Shown here one piece after another: positions 54,650 through 64,000 of a stretch of 64,000 bases of DNA. The stretch spans positions 1 to 64,000 of the forward strand of contig JANQGJ010000010.1 in assembly GCA_028277395.1 (NCBI GenBank), in the 5' to 3' direction. The translations under genes were made by a program, and so were the position numbers. Positions within the stretch are counted from its first letter, which is position 1. Each line of letters starts with the position of its first letter. A model generated the notes under the pieces. The model was given only the letters and a program-made list of their open reading frames with translations, did not search any database and had not been told where the DNA came from. This DNA is from Bacteroidales bacterium. GTDB lineage: Bacteria > Bacteroidota > Bacteroidia > Bacteroidales > F082.

Positions 54650-55469
54650 ATGATAAGGTTAACCAAAATCCTTAAACATCTATGTCTTACATGTGCAATA
54701 ATTATTTCCATTACAATCCGGAGTCAGAATAATGACAGGTGGAATGCCGGTAGTGCCAAACAGCTCACAGGAAAAACCGTATCAATGATCTGTTTTATCT
54801 CAACTCAGGATTGCAACTGGACAATGCAGGAGAAAGATCGTGTTTTGTCTGGTATTAGTGAAACTGAAGAATGGATAATTCGTGAGGCTGAAAAATATAA
54901 TATCGATCTTTCGATGCATCATGTTGTTCTGAACCCTGAGAATGATATAATTTTTGACACTATAGAACCAGGACTGGCAAGTGGAAATGAAAGAGTTGAC
55001 TGGGGTTTATCGCGTAATGCAAAAGAGAGGTTATAGTAACTCAAAACAAGCTGCGAGGAAATTAAAAAGAAAATACGATACTGATAATCTTCAGGTTCTG
55101 ATATTTACCAAGGGAAACGGACGGCCTTATGCATTACGGTATGCAAATGGCATGAATAAGAAGAAATACTTTCTGGAAGGAGTACTGATTTACAATAATT
55201 ATTTAAATGCAGGTCCTGTTCCCATACAATCTGTTGCAGCACATGAGATGTTGCATATTTACGGTGCCTGGGATCTTTATAATACTTATTCACAATCCAA
55301 AGACAGGCAGGAAAAAGCCCGGAATAAATGGCCAAACGATATCATGTTAAGAGTTGATCATGATATTACACTTTTGGAAATTAATGAATTAACGGCATGG
55401 CTGATTGGATGGAGCAGATATTACAATGAAGAATTTGAATGGTTCCGCCCCTCAGATTACAAAAAGTAA
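54650..55469 (+). pseudogene. Frameshifted exported metalloprotease-like gene
   Basis: Two frames (54650-55036 and 54981-55469) join as one ~270-residue protein if one G is removed from the GGGG run at 55004-55007, giving NERVDW-VYRVMQKRGYS. The N-terminus has a signal peptide (~1-25, ending ITIRSQ). The second frame has HEMLHIYGAWD, an H-E-x-x-H-x-x-G-x-x-D zinc site as in some metzincin-like proteases. Both parts look well conserved and nothing else is damaged. A single-base sequencing or assembly error is therefore as likely as a true mutation. It starts 3 nt after the C1-type protease gene. Confidence 0.75.
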
Positions 55470-55497
55470 TCACAGAGATTTAAAACATATAATATAT

Positions 55498-58400
55498 TTA
55501 ATTAATGATAATCTTACGAACAATTTTATCATTTCCTGCATATACTTCAACAAAATATAATCCCGGTTTAATATCGCTGATACTGATTTTTAGTTCTTTC
55601 TGCTCCGTTTGATGAAGCATGGCCTTGATTTTTCTCCCATGAATATCAAATATGTAAATATCAGCATCTTCTGTTTCAGCATTAAATATAAGTGAAATAA
55701 ATTCTGTTCCCGGATTTGGATAGATCTCAAAATCAATTTCAGGCAGTTGAGTATAGATACCTGTAATAGTGGTAAACGGAGGAAATAAAATATCATCCAG
55801 CCAGGCACAATCAAACCCGTCATATCCGTTGTTATCCTTCTCATATGACCATCTTAATGTATGTGGCCCCTGATCCAGATCAAATGTTTGGATTTCCCAT
55901 CCCAACAATCCAGACCATTCATCAATCATTATGTCATCAATATAAAATCTTAAATAATCAGAGCCCGTTTCTGAAGATGTTTGTCTGTAAAATGAAATTT
56001 CATCATCATAAGCAACATCAATCTGGATATAAAGATCAGAGGATTCCATATTTTGAATATTTCCTGACTTTGAGCAGTAATCACCATTATATGCATGGAT
56101 GTTTTCAACAGTCCAGTTTTGATCTCCATTTAAGTACCAGTCGAAAGATGTGAAGTCTCCGGTTTCAAAGTCTTCAATAATAATACCAATTGTTTCCCCG
56201 AATACTTTCTGGTTTAAATATTGACACATGTTTAAGTTACAGTTAAAGTTCACTGGTGTTCCGGGAGGTATCATCTCATCAACCTCAACATTGAACTCCA
56301 CATCTATAGTTTCACCGGATGCAATACTTCCGATATTCATAACCTCCTGATCAATTGTAATGAATGGTTCCGAGGTGGTTAACTCCAGTTGAGTTTCATC
56401 ACAATCGCTACCTCCTGAATTCGTTATACTAACAACGAGAGTGGCAGACTCACCCGGATCAAGTTCATTATCTCCATTTCCACCACCAGTATCATCAATT
56501 ACCATATCTCCTATTTCAGGAGTTGGGGCATACGCAATTATCACGAAATCCGACAACCATGTTTGTCCGTCGCTTTCACAGGATAAACTGAATTCAATTT
56601 CCCGTTCATCAGGTATTAATGGAGAAACATTGAATGCAAATGCTTCCTGGTGCATTATCGTATCTCCAGGTGATAAATATCCATATTGTTCATATTCATC
56701 AGTTATTGTGACAAAAAAATCAGGTGTAGATAATGTTGCAATAACATCAGTGGCTTCAACTACTCCGTTATTACTTACTGATAAATCAAGTTGAATAGAT
56801 TCTCCAAAATCTGTAATGCCATTGTTATTACCTTCTAAATCGATAACCACATGGTTGTTATAAACTACATAAGGTGTACCTGCTGCTATAAAATTGATAT
56901 AACTTGTATCAGGCAGGCAATTGTACCCTACAACAATTAACATTGCCTCACAGGTTTCGTTAACAACGGGATCAAAAATCAGGGTAACGTTTCCATTTGC
57001 ATCAGTATCACCCGTAGCATGCAGAATTCCATCATACAATATTGAACATGTAAAATCCTCCATTGGAACACCACCGGAAGTAATAGTTACCATTGTACTT
57101 TCGGTACCTACCTCCAATTCATCTTCATAATCAACTTCAATATCAATTGGTTCTGCAGTCCACACGCTTAGCACCGGATCGCCAAGTATATTTATATCAT
57201 AGAAATTCCATCGAAGTGCTCCTTCTTCCCATTGTCCGGGTGCTTCAACCCACGGTGCAGTTTGTATCTTACATTCCAGCAAAGCAAGTCCAAGGTGATT
57301 GATCATATCATTATATAATGCATCTATCATTTCACGATGCAAATGAATTGCCGGACCTTCTGACTGTCCTTCGTTAAACCAGCCATACCTGGAATTCCCT
57401 ATAACACTTACAGCGAAATTATCTATGGTTACCATCTTCTCAAGAATGCAGTCATCATTGTCAAACGCACCACAATCACAACCATGGGTATGAAATAAAG
57501 TAAAGTTATGATCTATACCATTTACACCGGAAAAATTCGCATTGGTAATATCATTTGTATGAAGATGAGCTACATATGATGGATTTGCATGTCCTGCATG
57601 ATGAACAAATTGTTTTCCTTCATTAATCTCATTCATCAGATCAATTCCTCCCCATAGTTCATGAAATTCATACAACGAATCTGTTGGATAGGTTTCCGGG
57701 ATTCCTATAGTTGTGTAGCCATTATCACTTCTCTCACCAATTAATAAGTCCAGATAGTCCCTGCCCCATGTATCAGGTCCGTAGTAAAGATTTTCACCTG
57801 CCAACAATGCATTGGTCAGTTCTCCCAATACAGGATAATTCTGATAATGTACACTTTTGTGTATCATGCTATTCAATTCTGATAAATTACTAAACGGATA
57901 CCTTGCAATGGCGATTTCAGGCAATAAATCATCCTCGTCAGGTTCTCCCCACATATTATCACCATCATCATTCCAGTTTCCATCAAGTGCAGCATAATAA
58001 AGATCAGCAGGTATATCATAACTGGTATAACCCGATCCGGATTGCACATAGCAATAAAATCCCCTGTGTGGAATATATTCAACATCGCCCCCCAGAAGAA
58101 CATATTCAATCTGACTATCCTGGTATTCCTGAATAATATAGTTTCTTATCTTTTCCTGCAAATCAGCACCGGTACTGTTTGCTGAGATATCTTCTACTGT
58201 GGCTACAACACTTTTAATTCCCCTGCTAAGATACATGTCGTTAAACTCCTCAAAAGACTCAGAAAACTGGTCCGGAGTAATTATCAGCAGATTATAGGTC
58301 TCATCAGAACGTTTATTAAGAGATGTATATTGATCTGTCAGTTGCGAATTGTGTACAAAATTCTTTATTCTCTTCAGGCTTGATCTGGAATCTGTTAAGT

Positions 58401-58941
58401 TGTTAAGGGCAATCCCGGCCTTATTATCAGGTGCAGTTTCAATGATTATTTCCACCCTACCATAATACGACACCTTACCTGTTGAAGGTGTATAAATTAA
58501 AGGTGTAAATGTTGTCAAAGCAATGCCGTAGCCATTAAGAAATGAAGTTGAAACATTTCCCGTATTTTGAACCGGATAATTCTCTGACGAACCATAAATG
58601 TCCTGATTAATTGTAAAACCTTCTGAACTGGTTGATGAGAGAGGTCTTGAGCTCTGATAAGGGAAGATCCTGTATTCGCCATCAATTATCTTTTCATCAT
58701 AACCAACAAATTTAACAGAAGTAGCTACTTCTCCGGGAGGTAATAATAATGATACAGCAAAGTAGGGTAACGCCGGATTTCCAGTTTCACCGGTTAATAA
58801 AGATCCTTCAAAAAATATCGATTGAAAATCACCCTGGACTGTGATTTCCGGATTTGCGATGGTATATGTTCTGGTAACCGATCCCGCAAAAATGTTAATT
58901 GCCACTATGATAAAAATACAAAATGCACTGAGCTTTTTCAT
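55498..58941 (-). CDS. Gingipain-like C25 cysteine peptidase with T9SS type A sorting domain
   Basis: A 1147-residue secreted protease. It has a signal peptide (KKLSAFCIFIIVAINIFAG), a gingipain-type propeptide (~25-200: TGNPALPYFAVSLLLPPGEV, VEIIIETAP), and a C25 catalytic domain from YNLLIITPDQF (~212), with VEYVLLGGD-type sequence, H451 in HHAGHANPS and C488 in HGCDCGAF. The His-Cys spacing (~37) resembles gingipains (~33). Ig-like and CARDB-like beta domains (~590-900), a jelly-roll-like domain (~910-1060) and a T9SS sorting domain (IYPNPGTEFISLIF ... KPGLYFVEVYAG) complete it. It is probably exported and attached to the cell surface. Its specificity is unknown. Confidence 0.9.
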   Translation of the reverse strand: MKKLSAFCIFIIVAINIFAGSVTRTYTIANPEITVQGDFQSIFFEGSLLTGETGNPALPYFAVSLLLPPGEVATSVKFVGYDEKIIDGEYRIFPYQSSRPLSSTSSEGFTINQDIYGSSENYPVQNTGNVSTSFLNGYGIALTTFTPLIYTPSTGKVSYYGRVEIIIETAPDNKAGIALNNLTDSRSSLKRIKNFVHNSQLTDQYTSLNKRSDETYNLLIITPDQFSESFEEFNDMYLSRGIKSVVATVEDISANSTGADLQEKIRNYIIQEYQDSQIEYVLLGGDVEYIPHRGFYCYVQSGSGYTSYDIPADLYYAALDGNWNDDGDNMWGEPDEDDLLPEIAIARYPFSNLSELNSMIHKSVHYQNYPVLGELTNALLAGENLYYGPDTWGRDYLDLLIGERSDNGYTTIGIPETYPTDSLYEFHELWGGIDLMNEINEGKQFVHHAGHANPSYVAHLHTNDITNANFSGVNGIDHNFTLFHTHGCDCGAFDNDDCILEKMVTIDNFAVSVIGNSRYGWFNEGQSEGPAIHLHREMIDALYNDMINHLGLALLECKIQTAPWVEAPGQWEEGALRWNFYDINILGDPVLSVWTAEPIDIEVDYEDELEVGTESTMVTITSGGVPMEDFTCSILYDGILHATGDTDANGNVTLIFDPVVNETCEAMLIVVGYNCLPDTSYINFIAAGTPYVVYNNHVVIDLEGNNNGITDFGESIQLDLSVSNNGVVEATDVIATLSTPDFFVTITDEYEQYGYLSPGDTIMHQEAFAFNVSPLIPDEREIEFSLSCESDGQTWLSDFVIIAYAPTPEIGDMVIDDTGGGNGDNELDPGESATLVVSITNSGGSDCDETQLELTTSEPFITIDQEVMNIGSIASGETIDVEFNVEVDEMIPPGTPVNFNCNLNMCQYLNQKVFGETIGIIIEDFETGDFTSFDWYLNGDQNWTVENIHAYNGDYCSKSGNIQNMESSDLYIQIDVAYDDEISFYRQTSSETGSDYLRFYIDDIMIDEWSGLLGWEIQTFDLDQGPHTLRWSYEKDNNGYDGFDCAWLDDILFPPFTTITGIYTQLPEIDFEIYPNPGTEFISLIFNAETEDADIYIFDIHGRKIKAMLHQTEQKELKISISDIKPGLYFVEVYAGNDKIVRKIIIN

Positions 58942-58962
58942 GCCGAATTCATTATTTTACTT

Positions 58963-58995
58963 CAAATATACATAATCATGACATTGTATTTCAAA
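58963..58995 (-). promoter_or_regulatory. Promoter of the C25 peptidase gene
   Basis: Minus strand TTTG (58995-58992), 21 nt, TATATTTG (58970-58963), ending 22 nt before the ATG at 58941. It overlaps, back to back, a weaker plus-strand pair (TTTG 59001-59004, 17 nt, TATTTTTA 59022-59029) that could drive the gene at 59041. Confidence 0.6.
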
Positions 58996-59040
58996 AGAGG
59001 TTTGCATAACTAAAGAAATATTATTTTTACATTATAAAGC

Positions 59041-59976
59041 ATGACGATAAATATGGAGAGAATTATAATTTTTGGAGGAAGTGGTTTTATTGGTAAACAT
59101 CTTATTAATGAGCTAAAGCAAGATTACAAAATAATTGTTGTATCCCGAAGAAGAAGGACCACAGAGAAATCTCTTGGCAAAAATATAATAGTTGAAAGGC
59201 TGAGAAGCAGAGATATTTCAAAATTGGTAGAACAGATAGATGGAGCAAAAGCTGTAGTTAACCTTGCAGGAGAGAATGTTGGAGGAAGGTGGAGTGCAAA
59301 AAAAATGGAAAAAATAAGAAAAAGCAGGTTGGATGTTGACAGTATAATCGCCAGATCAGTTCGTCAGGCTACAAATAAACCGGAAGTTGTAATTCAGGGT
59401 TCAGCAATTGGTATTTATGGTTTTAGCCGACAGGACATTGAAATTACTGAAGATTATTCGTTAGGACAAAGAGGATTTCTCCCAAAAGTTGCCTTAAGTC
59501 ATGAAGAGGCTATGAGTCAGTTGGAATCTTTTACAAGAGTTGTGTACATACGTACAGGTCTGGTATTGGATAAAAATGACGGAGCTCTGTCAAAAATGGC
59601 CGAACCCTTCAAATATTTCATTGGTGGAAGGCTTGGAAATGGCAAACAATGGAATTCATGGATACATATTGAGGATGAAGTCAGGGCCATACGATTTCTG
59701 ATTGAAAACAACAACTGTTCAGGAGCTTTCAATCTAACATCACCAAATCCTGTTGAAAATCGCGAGTTAGCTAAAAACCTGGCAAAAGTTCTTCACAGGC
59801 CATATTATTTCCATGTACCTTCTTTTGTGATCAGGCTATTTCTGGGGAGGATGGGTAGTGAGCTACTAATAAGCGGTTTAAAAGTAATTCCTGAAAATTT
59901 ACTGGCAAAAGGATTCAAATTTAAGCACGAAGATATTTACGACACTCTCGTTGATCTATACAAAGAAAAAAACTAA
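59041..59976 (+). CDS. TIGR01777-family NAD(P)-dependent epimerase/oxidoreductase
   Basis: A 311-residue extended short-chain dehydrogenase-type protein (YfcH/TIGR01777 family). The Rossmann motif IIIFGGSGFIGKHL lies at ~7-20, AVVNLAGENVGGRWSAKKME gives the family signature, VIQGSAIGIYG the active-site region, and YIRTGLVLDKNDGALSKM and WIHIEDEVRAIRFLI follow. ATG codons at 59041 and 59053 are both possible starts. The substrate is unknown in this family. It begins a co-oriented run of core genes. Confidence 0.9.
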   Translation: MTINMERIIIFGGSGFIGKHLINELKQDYKIIVVSRRRRTTEKSLGKNIIVERLRSRDISKLVEQIDGAKAVVNLAGENVGGRWSAKKMEKIRKSRLDVDSIIARSVRQATNKPEVVIQGSAIGIYGFSRQDIEITEDYSLGQRGFLPKVALSHEEAMSQLESFTRVVYIRTGLVLDKNDGALSKMAEPFKYFIGGRLGNGKQWNSWIHIEDEVRAIRFLIENNNCSGAFNLTSPNPVENRELAKNLAKVLHRPYYFHVPSFVIRLFLGRMGSELLISGLKVIPENLLAKGFKFKHEDIYDTLVDLYKEKN

Positions 59977-59986
59977 AAATAACAAT

Positions 59987-60364
59987 ATGAGATTTCTTGG
60001 AAATATAATATGGTTGCTGTTCGGAGGACTGGCAATCGCTATTGAATACTTTGCAGCAAGTATTGTATTATTTGTAACTATTATTGGTATACCATTTGGT
60101 TTACAAACAATTAAACTTGGAGTTTTAGCTATTTGGCCTTTTGGAAATGAGGTTGTCCAAACTGACAGAACTTCGGGTTGTTTAAGTACATTAATGAACA
60201 TCATATGGTTTTTTGTTGGAGGTTTTTGGATAATGATAACTCATTTTTTCTTTGCAATACTGTTGTTTATAACTATAATCGGAATACCCTGGGGTATGCA
60301 ACATGTAAAGCTTGCCGGACTTGCTCTTACACCTTTTGGAAGGGATATTGTACCAAAAAATTAA
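59987..60364 (+). CDS. YccF-domain inner membrane protein
   Basis: A 125-residue membrane protein with two YccF repeats, each a pair of hydrophobic segments followed by a GIPxGxQ motif: TIIGIPFGLQTIKLGVLAIW, with PFG after it, and TIIGIPWGMQHVKLAGLALT, again with PFG. The start at 59987 is preferred over an in-frame ATG at 59951, which lies inside the upstream gene. The function of the family is not established. Confidence 0.88.
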   Translation: MRFLGNIIWLLFGGLAIAIEYFAASIVLFVTIIGIPFGLQTIKLGVLAIWPFGNEVVQTDRTSGCLSTLMNIIWFFVGGFWIMITHFFFAILLFITIIGIPWGMQHVKLAGLALTPFGRDIVPKN

Positions 60365-60419
60365 CTTATAGATAATTATTTGTAATATAGCAACCAATTT
60401 AAATATCAAGTAGTACATT

Positions 60420-61502
60420 ATGAATATTCCTCTGGTACTTGAAACGGATACTGTATCCTATATTATAGGGGATAATGCTATTGAAAAGTCAGTAAATAAA
60501 TTCAGACAGTTTAAACGCATTATTGTTATTACCGATGATAATGTTGAAAAGTATTGCCTCCCGGTATTCAGGAAGAAGTTATCTTCCATTGAGATAGATG
60601 GAATAATCACTATAATAAGTGGAGAAGAAAACAAGTCTATCCATCAGTTGATCTATATTTGGAACGAACTCACACGACTAAATGCAGGAAGGGATGATTT
60701 AATCGTTAATCTTGGAGGTGGAGTACTAACCGATATTGCAGGAATGGCTGCAGCAACATTTAAGAGAGGTCTTCAGTTCATGAACTTTCCCACAACACTT
60801 TTGGGAATGGTAGATGCTGCTATTGGTGGCAAAACAGGGATAGATTTTGCCAGATTTAAAAACCAGGTAGGATTATTTGTAAATCCGACATGCGTGATTG
60901 CTGATCCGGTTTTTCTTAGTACTCTTGAAGAAATACATTGGCATTCAGGTTTTGCTGAAGTAATGAAGTATGGTCTTATAATGGACAGAGAACTCTGGCA
61001 AAAGCTTGAGGGGAAAAACTATCATGAGGTTGAAGACTGGAATAATGTAATAATAAAAGCCGCAAGAGATAAAATCGATATTGTCAGGTTTGATGTTTTG
61101 GAAAAAGGAATACGAAAGAACCTGAATTTTGGTCATACAATTGGTCATGCACTTGAATCATTTTATCTTAAATCAGGAAACCCCGTTACACATGGAATGG
61201 CAATTGCTGCAGGAATGATCTGTGAAACATGGTTATCATCAAAAATTTATAGTATTGAATGTACCTGCCTGGAAAGTATTGTGAAAATGATTGACAAGAA
61301 TTTCAGCAGGTTCAACTTTACAGAGAATGATATACCAAGAATAATGCAATTGATGAAACAAGACAAAAAAATCAGGAAGAACAAACAGAATTTCAGCTTA
61401 TTAAGGAAGATAGGAAAAGCAGTTCATGAGGTTGAGGTTGATAACAATCTTATTATTCAAAGCCTTGAATTTTATATCAATCGAAAAAGTATTATAAGTT
61501 GA
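60420..61502 (+). CDS. aroB: 3-dehydroquinate synthase
   Basis: A 360-residue AroB. NAD- and metal-binding motifs are visible: GGGVLTDIAGMAAATFKRG (~98-116), FPTTLLGMVDAAIGGKTGID and NFGHTIGHALES with the metal-ligand His. It cyclises DAHP to 3-dehydroquinate in the shikimate pathway. The stop overlaps the aroA TTG start by 4 nt, so the two are coupled. Length is normal. Confidence 0.94.
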   Translation: MNIPLVLETDTVSYIIGDNAIEKSVNKFRQFKRIIVITDDNVEKYCLPVFRKKLSSIEIDGIITIISGEENKSIHQLIYIWNELTRLNAGRDDLIVNLGGGVLTDIAGMAAATFKRGLQFMNFPTTLLGMVDAAIGGKTGIDFARFKNQVGLFVNPTCVIADPVFLSTLEEIHWHSGFAEVMKYGLIMDRELWQKLEGKNYHEVEDWNNVIIKAARDKIDIVRFDVLEKGIRKNLNFGHTIGHALESFYLKSGNPVTHGMAIAAGMICETWLSSKIYSIECTCLESIVKMIDKNFSRFNFTENDIPRIMQLMKQDKKIRKNKQNFSLLRKIGKAVHEVEVDNNLIIQSLEFYINRKSIIS

Positions 61503-62740
61503 GTGTAAAAATCGAAAAAATATCATCTAATCTTGATGGGATCATTAACATCAAAGGATCAAAAAGCATTAGCAACAGACTCCTTATTATGAGTGAGCTT
61601 GCAAATAGCGAAAAGGTAATTTTAAATCTATCATCGTCTGATGACACCAGGAGTTTACAATTTTATCTGGATATGATAAATAACTGTGAGGTTTCAGGGA
61701 TTCCCATGGTTATCGATTCGAAAAACGCCGGTACAGTAGCACGTTTTTTAACCGCTTTCCTTGTTTTCCGTGAAGGCACATGGTTGTTAACTGGTGACAA
61801 CCGAATGAAATCACGTCCAATAACCGGATTGGTGGATGGATTGTTACAACTTGGAGCTAACATAACCTATATTGAACAGGAAGGATATTTACCCGTTAAA
61901 ATAGTTGGCCAGGACATATTAGGTGGTATAATCACTATTGATCCTACACTTAGCAGCCAGTTCGTTACTGCTATTATGATGATTGGTCCATATCTTGATT
62001 TGGGATTAACAATAAAACTCAATGATAAACCTGTTTCGTTACCTTATATAGTGATGACACAAAAACTGATGCAAAGTTTTGGAGTTTCAGTAACTATTGC
62101 TAATGAAACGATTGTAATAAAAGAAGGGAATTACAGTTTCACGAATTGTACTGTTGAACCAGATTGGAGTTCAGCCTCTTATTGGTATGAAACAGTAGCG
62201 TTATCTAATAAATCATCAATTTTCATTCCCGGACTGAAGAAGGACAGTATTCAGGGTGACAGTGTATTACCCGAAATATTCGAAAAGCTTGGTGTAAAAA
62301 CTGATTTCTTTTATGATGGTATAAGGATAAGCAACTCAGACAACTTTGTCAGACGTTTATCATATGACTTCGGGGGATGTCCGGATATTGTACCGGCAGT
62401 TATGGCAACATGTACAGCACTGGGTATTGAAGCCGAATTCATTAATATTGACCATTTGATGTATAAAGAATCCAACAGGTTGGAAACGCTTGCATTGGAG
62501 CTGGGAAAAACAGGTGCTGTTATCGAAAAAAGAAATAATGTGTATGAATTAAAAGTCACTAACATTCCGCAAAAAGATATGGTTTTCAATACACACAACG
62601 ACCACCGTTTAGCAATGTGCCTGGCACCTCTTGTTCTTAGATACGACACAATTAAAATAAATGAACCGGAGGTTGTGAATAAATCATATCCTGAATTTTG
62701 GGATGACTTTAAAAAACTTAATTTTGCATCAATTAATTGA
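61499..62740 (+). CDS. aroA: 3-phosphoshikimate 1-carboxyvinyltransferase (EPSP synthase)
   Basis: A 413-residue EPSP synthase with a TTG start inside the aroB stop (TTGA overlap); no better start is seen. Motifs: KGSKSISNRLLIMSELA at the N-terminus, NAGTVARFLTAFL (in place of the usual NAGTAMR), MKSRPITGLVDGL, LSSQFVTAIMM, YKESNRLETLALELGKTGA and HNDHRLAMCLAPL near the C-terminus. It joins PEP to shikimate-3-phosphate. The altered loop (T-V-A-R) is close to those in other Bacteroidota enzymes and keeps the Gly and Arg. Confidence 0.92.
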   Translation: MSVKIEKISSNLDGIINIKGSKSISNRLLIMSELANSEKVILNLSSSDDTRSLQFYLDMINNCEVSGIPMVIDSKNAGTVARFLTAFLVFREGTWLLTGDNRMKSRPITGLVDGLLQLGANITYIEQEGYLPVKIVGQDILGGIITIDPTLSSQFVTAIMMIGPYLDLGLTIKLNDKPVSLPYIVMTQKLMQSFGVSVTIANETIVIKEGNYSFTNCTVEPDWSSASYWYETVALSNKSSIFIPGLKKDSIQGDSVLPEIFEKLGVKTDFFYDGIRISNSDNFVRRLSYDFGGCPDIVPAVMATCTALGIEAEFINIDHLMYKESNRLETLALELGKTGAVIEKRNNVYELKVTNIPQKDMVFNTHNDHRLAMCLAPLVLRYDTIKINEPEVVNKSYPEFWDDFKKLNFASIN

Positions 62741-62758
62741 AACTAATTACGTGTTATT

Positions 62759-63490
62759 GTGACTAAGCCACTGGAAGTAGATATATTTATCCCCTGTTTT
62801 ATTGATCAGTTTTATCCGGAAACAGGATTTAATATGATCAAAGTTCTTGAAAAAGCAGGAGTAAAGGTTCATTATAATGCTGATCAAACTTGTTGTGGCC
62901 AAATGGCATTTAACAGTGGATTCTGGGATGAAGCAAAAAAGCTTGGAGAAAAATTCATCAAGGATTTTAGTAATGACAGGATGATAGTAGGTCCGTCAGC
63001 CTCATGTGTTGGTTATATAAGAAACGGTTATGATGAGCTCTTTTATAATGGAGCATTTCATAATGAGTACAAACAATTACAACGTTCCATGTTTGAAATT
63101 ACCGATTTTTTGGTAAACATCGCCAGGGTTACTGATCTGGGCTCTGTTTTTGAACATAAAGTTACATTTCATGATTCATGTGCTGCACTACGTGAATATA
63201 AAATTGGTGATGAGCCTCGTCAACTTTTACAAAATGTTGAAGGACTTGAGCTTATTGAAATGGAAAACACAGATGAATGTTGTGGGTTTGGTGGCACATT
63301 CTCCATAAAGTTTGAACCAATTTCTACAGCTATGGCCGAACAAAAGGTACATAATGCTATAAATACAGGTGCTGAATACATAGTATCTACTGACAGTTCC
63401 TGTTTGATGCACCAACATGGTTATATCAAAAAGCATAACCTGCCTTTAAAAGTGGCCCATATTGTTGATGTGCTTGCTTCAGGACTTTAA
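62759..63490 (+). CDS. LutA-like (Fe-S)-binding oxidoreductase subunit
   Basis: A 243-residue protein with a GTG start and two CCG (cysteine-rich) domains: IFIPCFIDQFYPETG with TCCGQMAFNSG, and FHDSCAALREYKIG with DECCGFGGTFSIK. This is the LutA/YkgE subunit of the lactate-utilisation iron-sulfur oxidase, which works with LutB and LutC. Those genes are not within the window. The final 18 nt before the start contain no clear ribosome binding site. A lactate role is inferred from the family. Confidence 0.88.
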   Translation: MTKPLEVDIFIPCFIDQFYPETGFNMIKVLEKAGVKVHYNADQTCCGQMAFNSGFWDEAKKLGEKFIKDFSNDRMIVGPSASCVGYIRNGYDELFYNGAFHNEYKQLQRSMFEITDFLVNIARVTDLGSVFEHKVTFHDSCAALREYKIGDEPRQLLQNVEGLELIEMENTDECCGFGGTFSIKFEPISTAMAEQKVHNAINTGAEYIVSTDSSCLMHQHGYIKKHNLPLKVAHIVDVLASGL

Positions 63491-63524
63491 GGATACCTTC
63501 AGATAATATTTATACATGTTTTTC

Positions 63525-64000
63525 CTATTTAAGAAATTCAGGTATTTCCTTTTTACCCAAGGGCTTACCAATTATTCTCTTGTTCTCATCAAGTACAAAA
63601 ACTGATGGTGTAGCTGCTATGCCATATTCCTCGATTATATCACCATTCCAACCCTTTAGCTCAGCAATATTTATCCAGCCGTATCCGTTCTCAGCCAGGC
63701 TTTTTCGAAGATCCTCTTCAGATTCATCAATTGAAACAGCAATAACTTCCAGTTCATTCCTGTCACCATAAAACGAATCAATAACTGGCATAATCTCATC
63801 ACAATGAGGACACCAGCTCGCCCAAAATATTAATACAGTTTTTCGTGCCTTAATTTCACTTAACACAATATCATTACCTTCAATATCTTTCGCTTTAAAA
63901 TCAGGAGCAACTTTACCAATTGCAAGCTTATTTATCAACTCAATTTTATTTTCCAGTTTTAGTTTTCTTTCAGTGTTTTCACAAAACTGATCAAGAACAC
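63525..64000 (-). CDS. TlpA-like thioredoxin-fold protein, 5' end cut by window edge
   Basis: The minus-strand frame is open from its stop at 63525 to the end of the window, so the N-terminus lies beyond base 64000. The visible C-terminal ~158 residues contain IGKVAPDFKAKDIEGNDIVL, the redox motif FWASWCPHCDEIMP (C-P-H-C), and the cis-Pro region AATPSVFVLDENKRI. This is a TlpA/ResA-type redoxin, usually periplasmic and often with an N-terminal DUF4369-like domain in Bacteroidota. The TTG at 63938 is probably not the true start, because coding-like residues continue upstream. Confidence 0.85.
   Translation of the reverse strand, partial: VLDQFCENTERKLKLENKIELINKLAIGKVAPDFKAKDIEGNDIVLSEIKARKTVLIFWASWCPHCDEIMPVIDSFYGDRNELEVIAVSIDESEEDLRKSLAENGYGWINIAELKGWNGDIIEEYGIAATPSVFVLDENKRIIGKPLGKKEIPEFLK

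Overview
The window is AT-rich chromosomal DNA from a member of the Bacteroidota, probably near Bacteroidales/Marinilabiliales. Three secreted proteins end in type IX secretion (T9SS) sorting domains. One envelope protein combines TPR, propeller, regulatory and OmpA-like domains, as in PorE. Several promoters fit the Bacteroidota pattern TTTG/TTG-N18-21-TAnnTTTG. No rRNA, tRNA, CRISPR array, integrase or transposase was recognised.

Left part (1-25.8 kb): after a T9SS cargo gene and an AraC-type regulator comes a 21-kb co-oriented locus (4746-25752) that I cannot match to a described system. It encodes five beta-propeller proteins sharing a W/F-x-x-F/Y-R-G N-terminal module, an NHL-type propeller, a small Cys-rich membrane protein, a Tat-exported multi-cluster ferredoxin and a NosR/NapH-type membrane polyferredoxin. 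It also encodes a NuoE-NuoF-ferredoxin fusion, a [2Fe-2S]/GltD-like flavoprotein, a GT4 glycosyltransferase, a LolCDE-like ABC ATPase and permease, and a LolA-like protein. Many junctions are ATGA, TAATG or zero-gap. The simplest reading is a NADH-driven transmembrane electron path from cytoplasmic flavo-Fe-S proteins through a membrane polyferredoxin to a periplasmic ferredoxin and propellers, linked to a lipid or glycoconjugate trafficking module.

Middle part (25.8-41.4 kb): an accessory island. It holds mobile mystery proteins A and B (Fic), MazEF, a HEPN-like plus DUF262 pair ending in an attC-like structure, a hydrolase lipoprotein, an unknown gene next to a decayed OLD-family nuclease, small regulators, a Panacea-like/DUF488 fusion with a frameshifted partner, a DUF234-type ATPase behind four palindromic half-sites, and two ORF6N genes. 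A recurring ~60-bp repeat brackets the last three genes.

Right part (41.4-64 kb): mostly envelope and housekeeping genes. These are a MacB-like permease and HlyD-like adaptor, the NhaD antiporter, a small lipoprotein, TatA/E, the PorE-like OmpA protein, a PurM-type AIR synthase, a papain-like T9SS protease, a frameshifted HExxHxxGxxD metalloprotease and a gingipain-like (C25) T9SS protease. They are followed by a TIGR01777 oxidoreductase, a YccF protein, AroB, AroA, a LutA-like protein and a partial TlpA-like thioredoxin. Three reading-frame breaks are one-base differences in short homopolymers or doublets, so assembly error must be considered alongside real decay.
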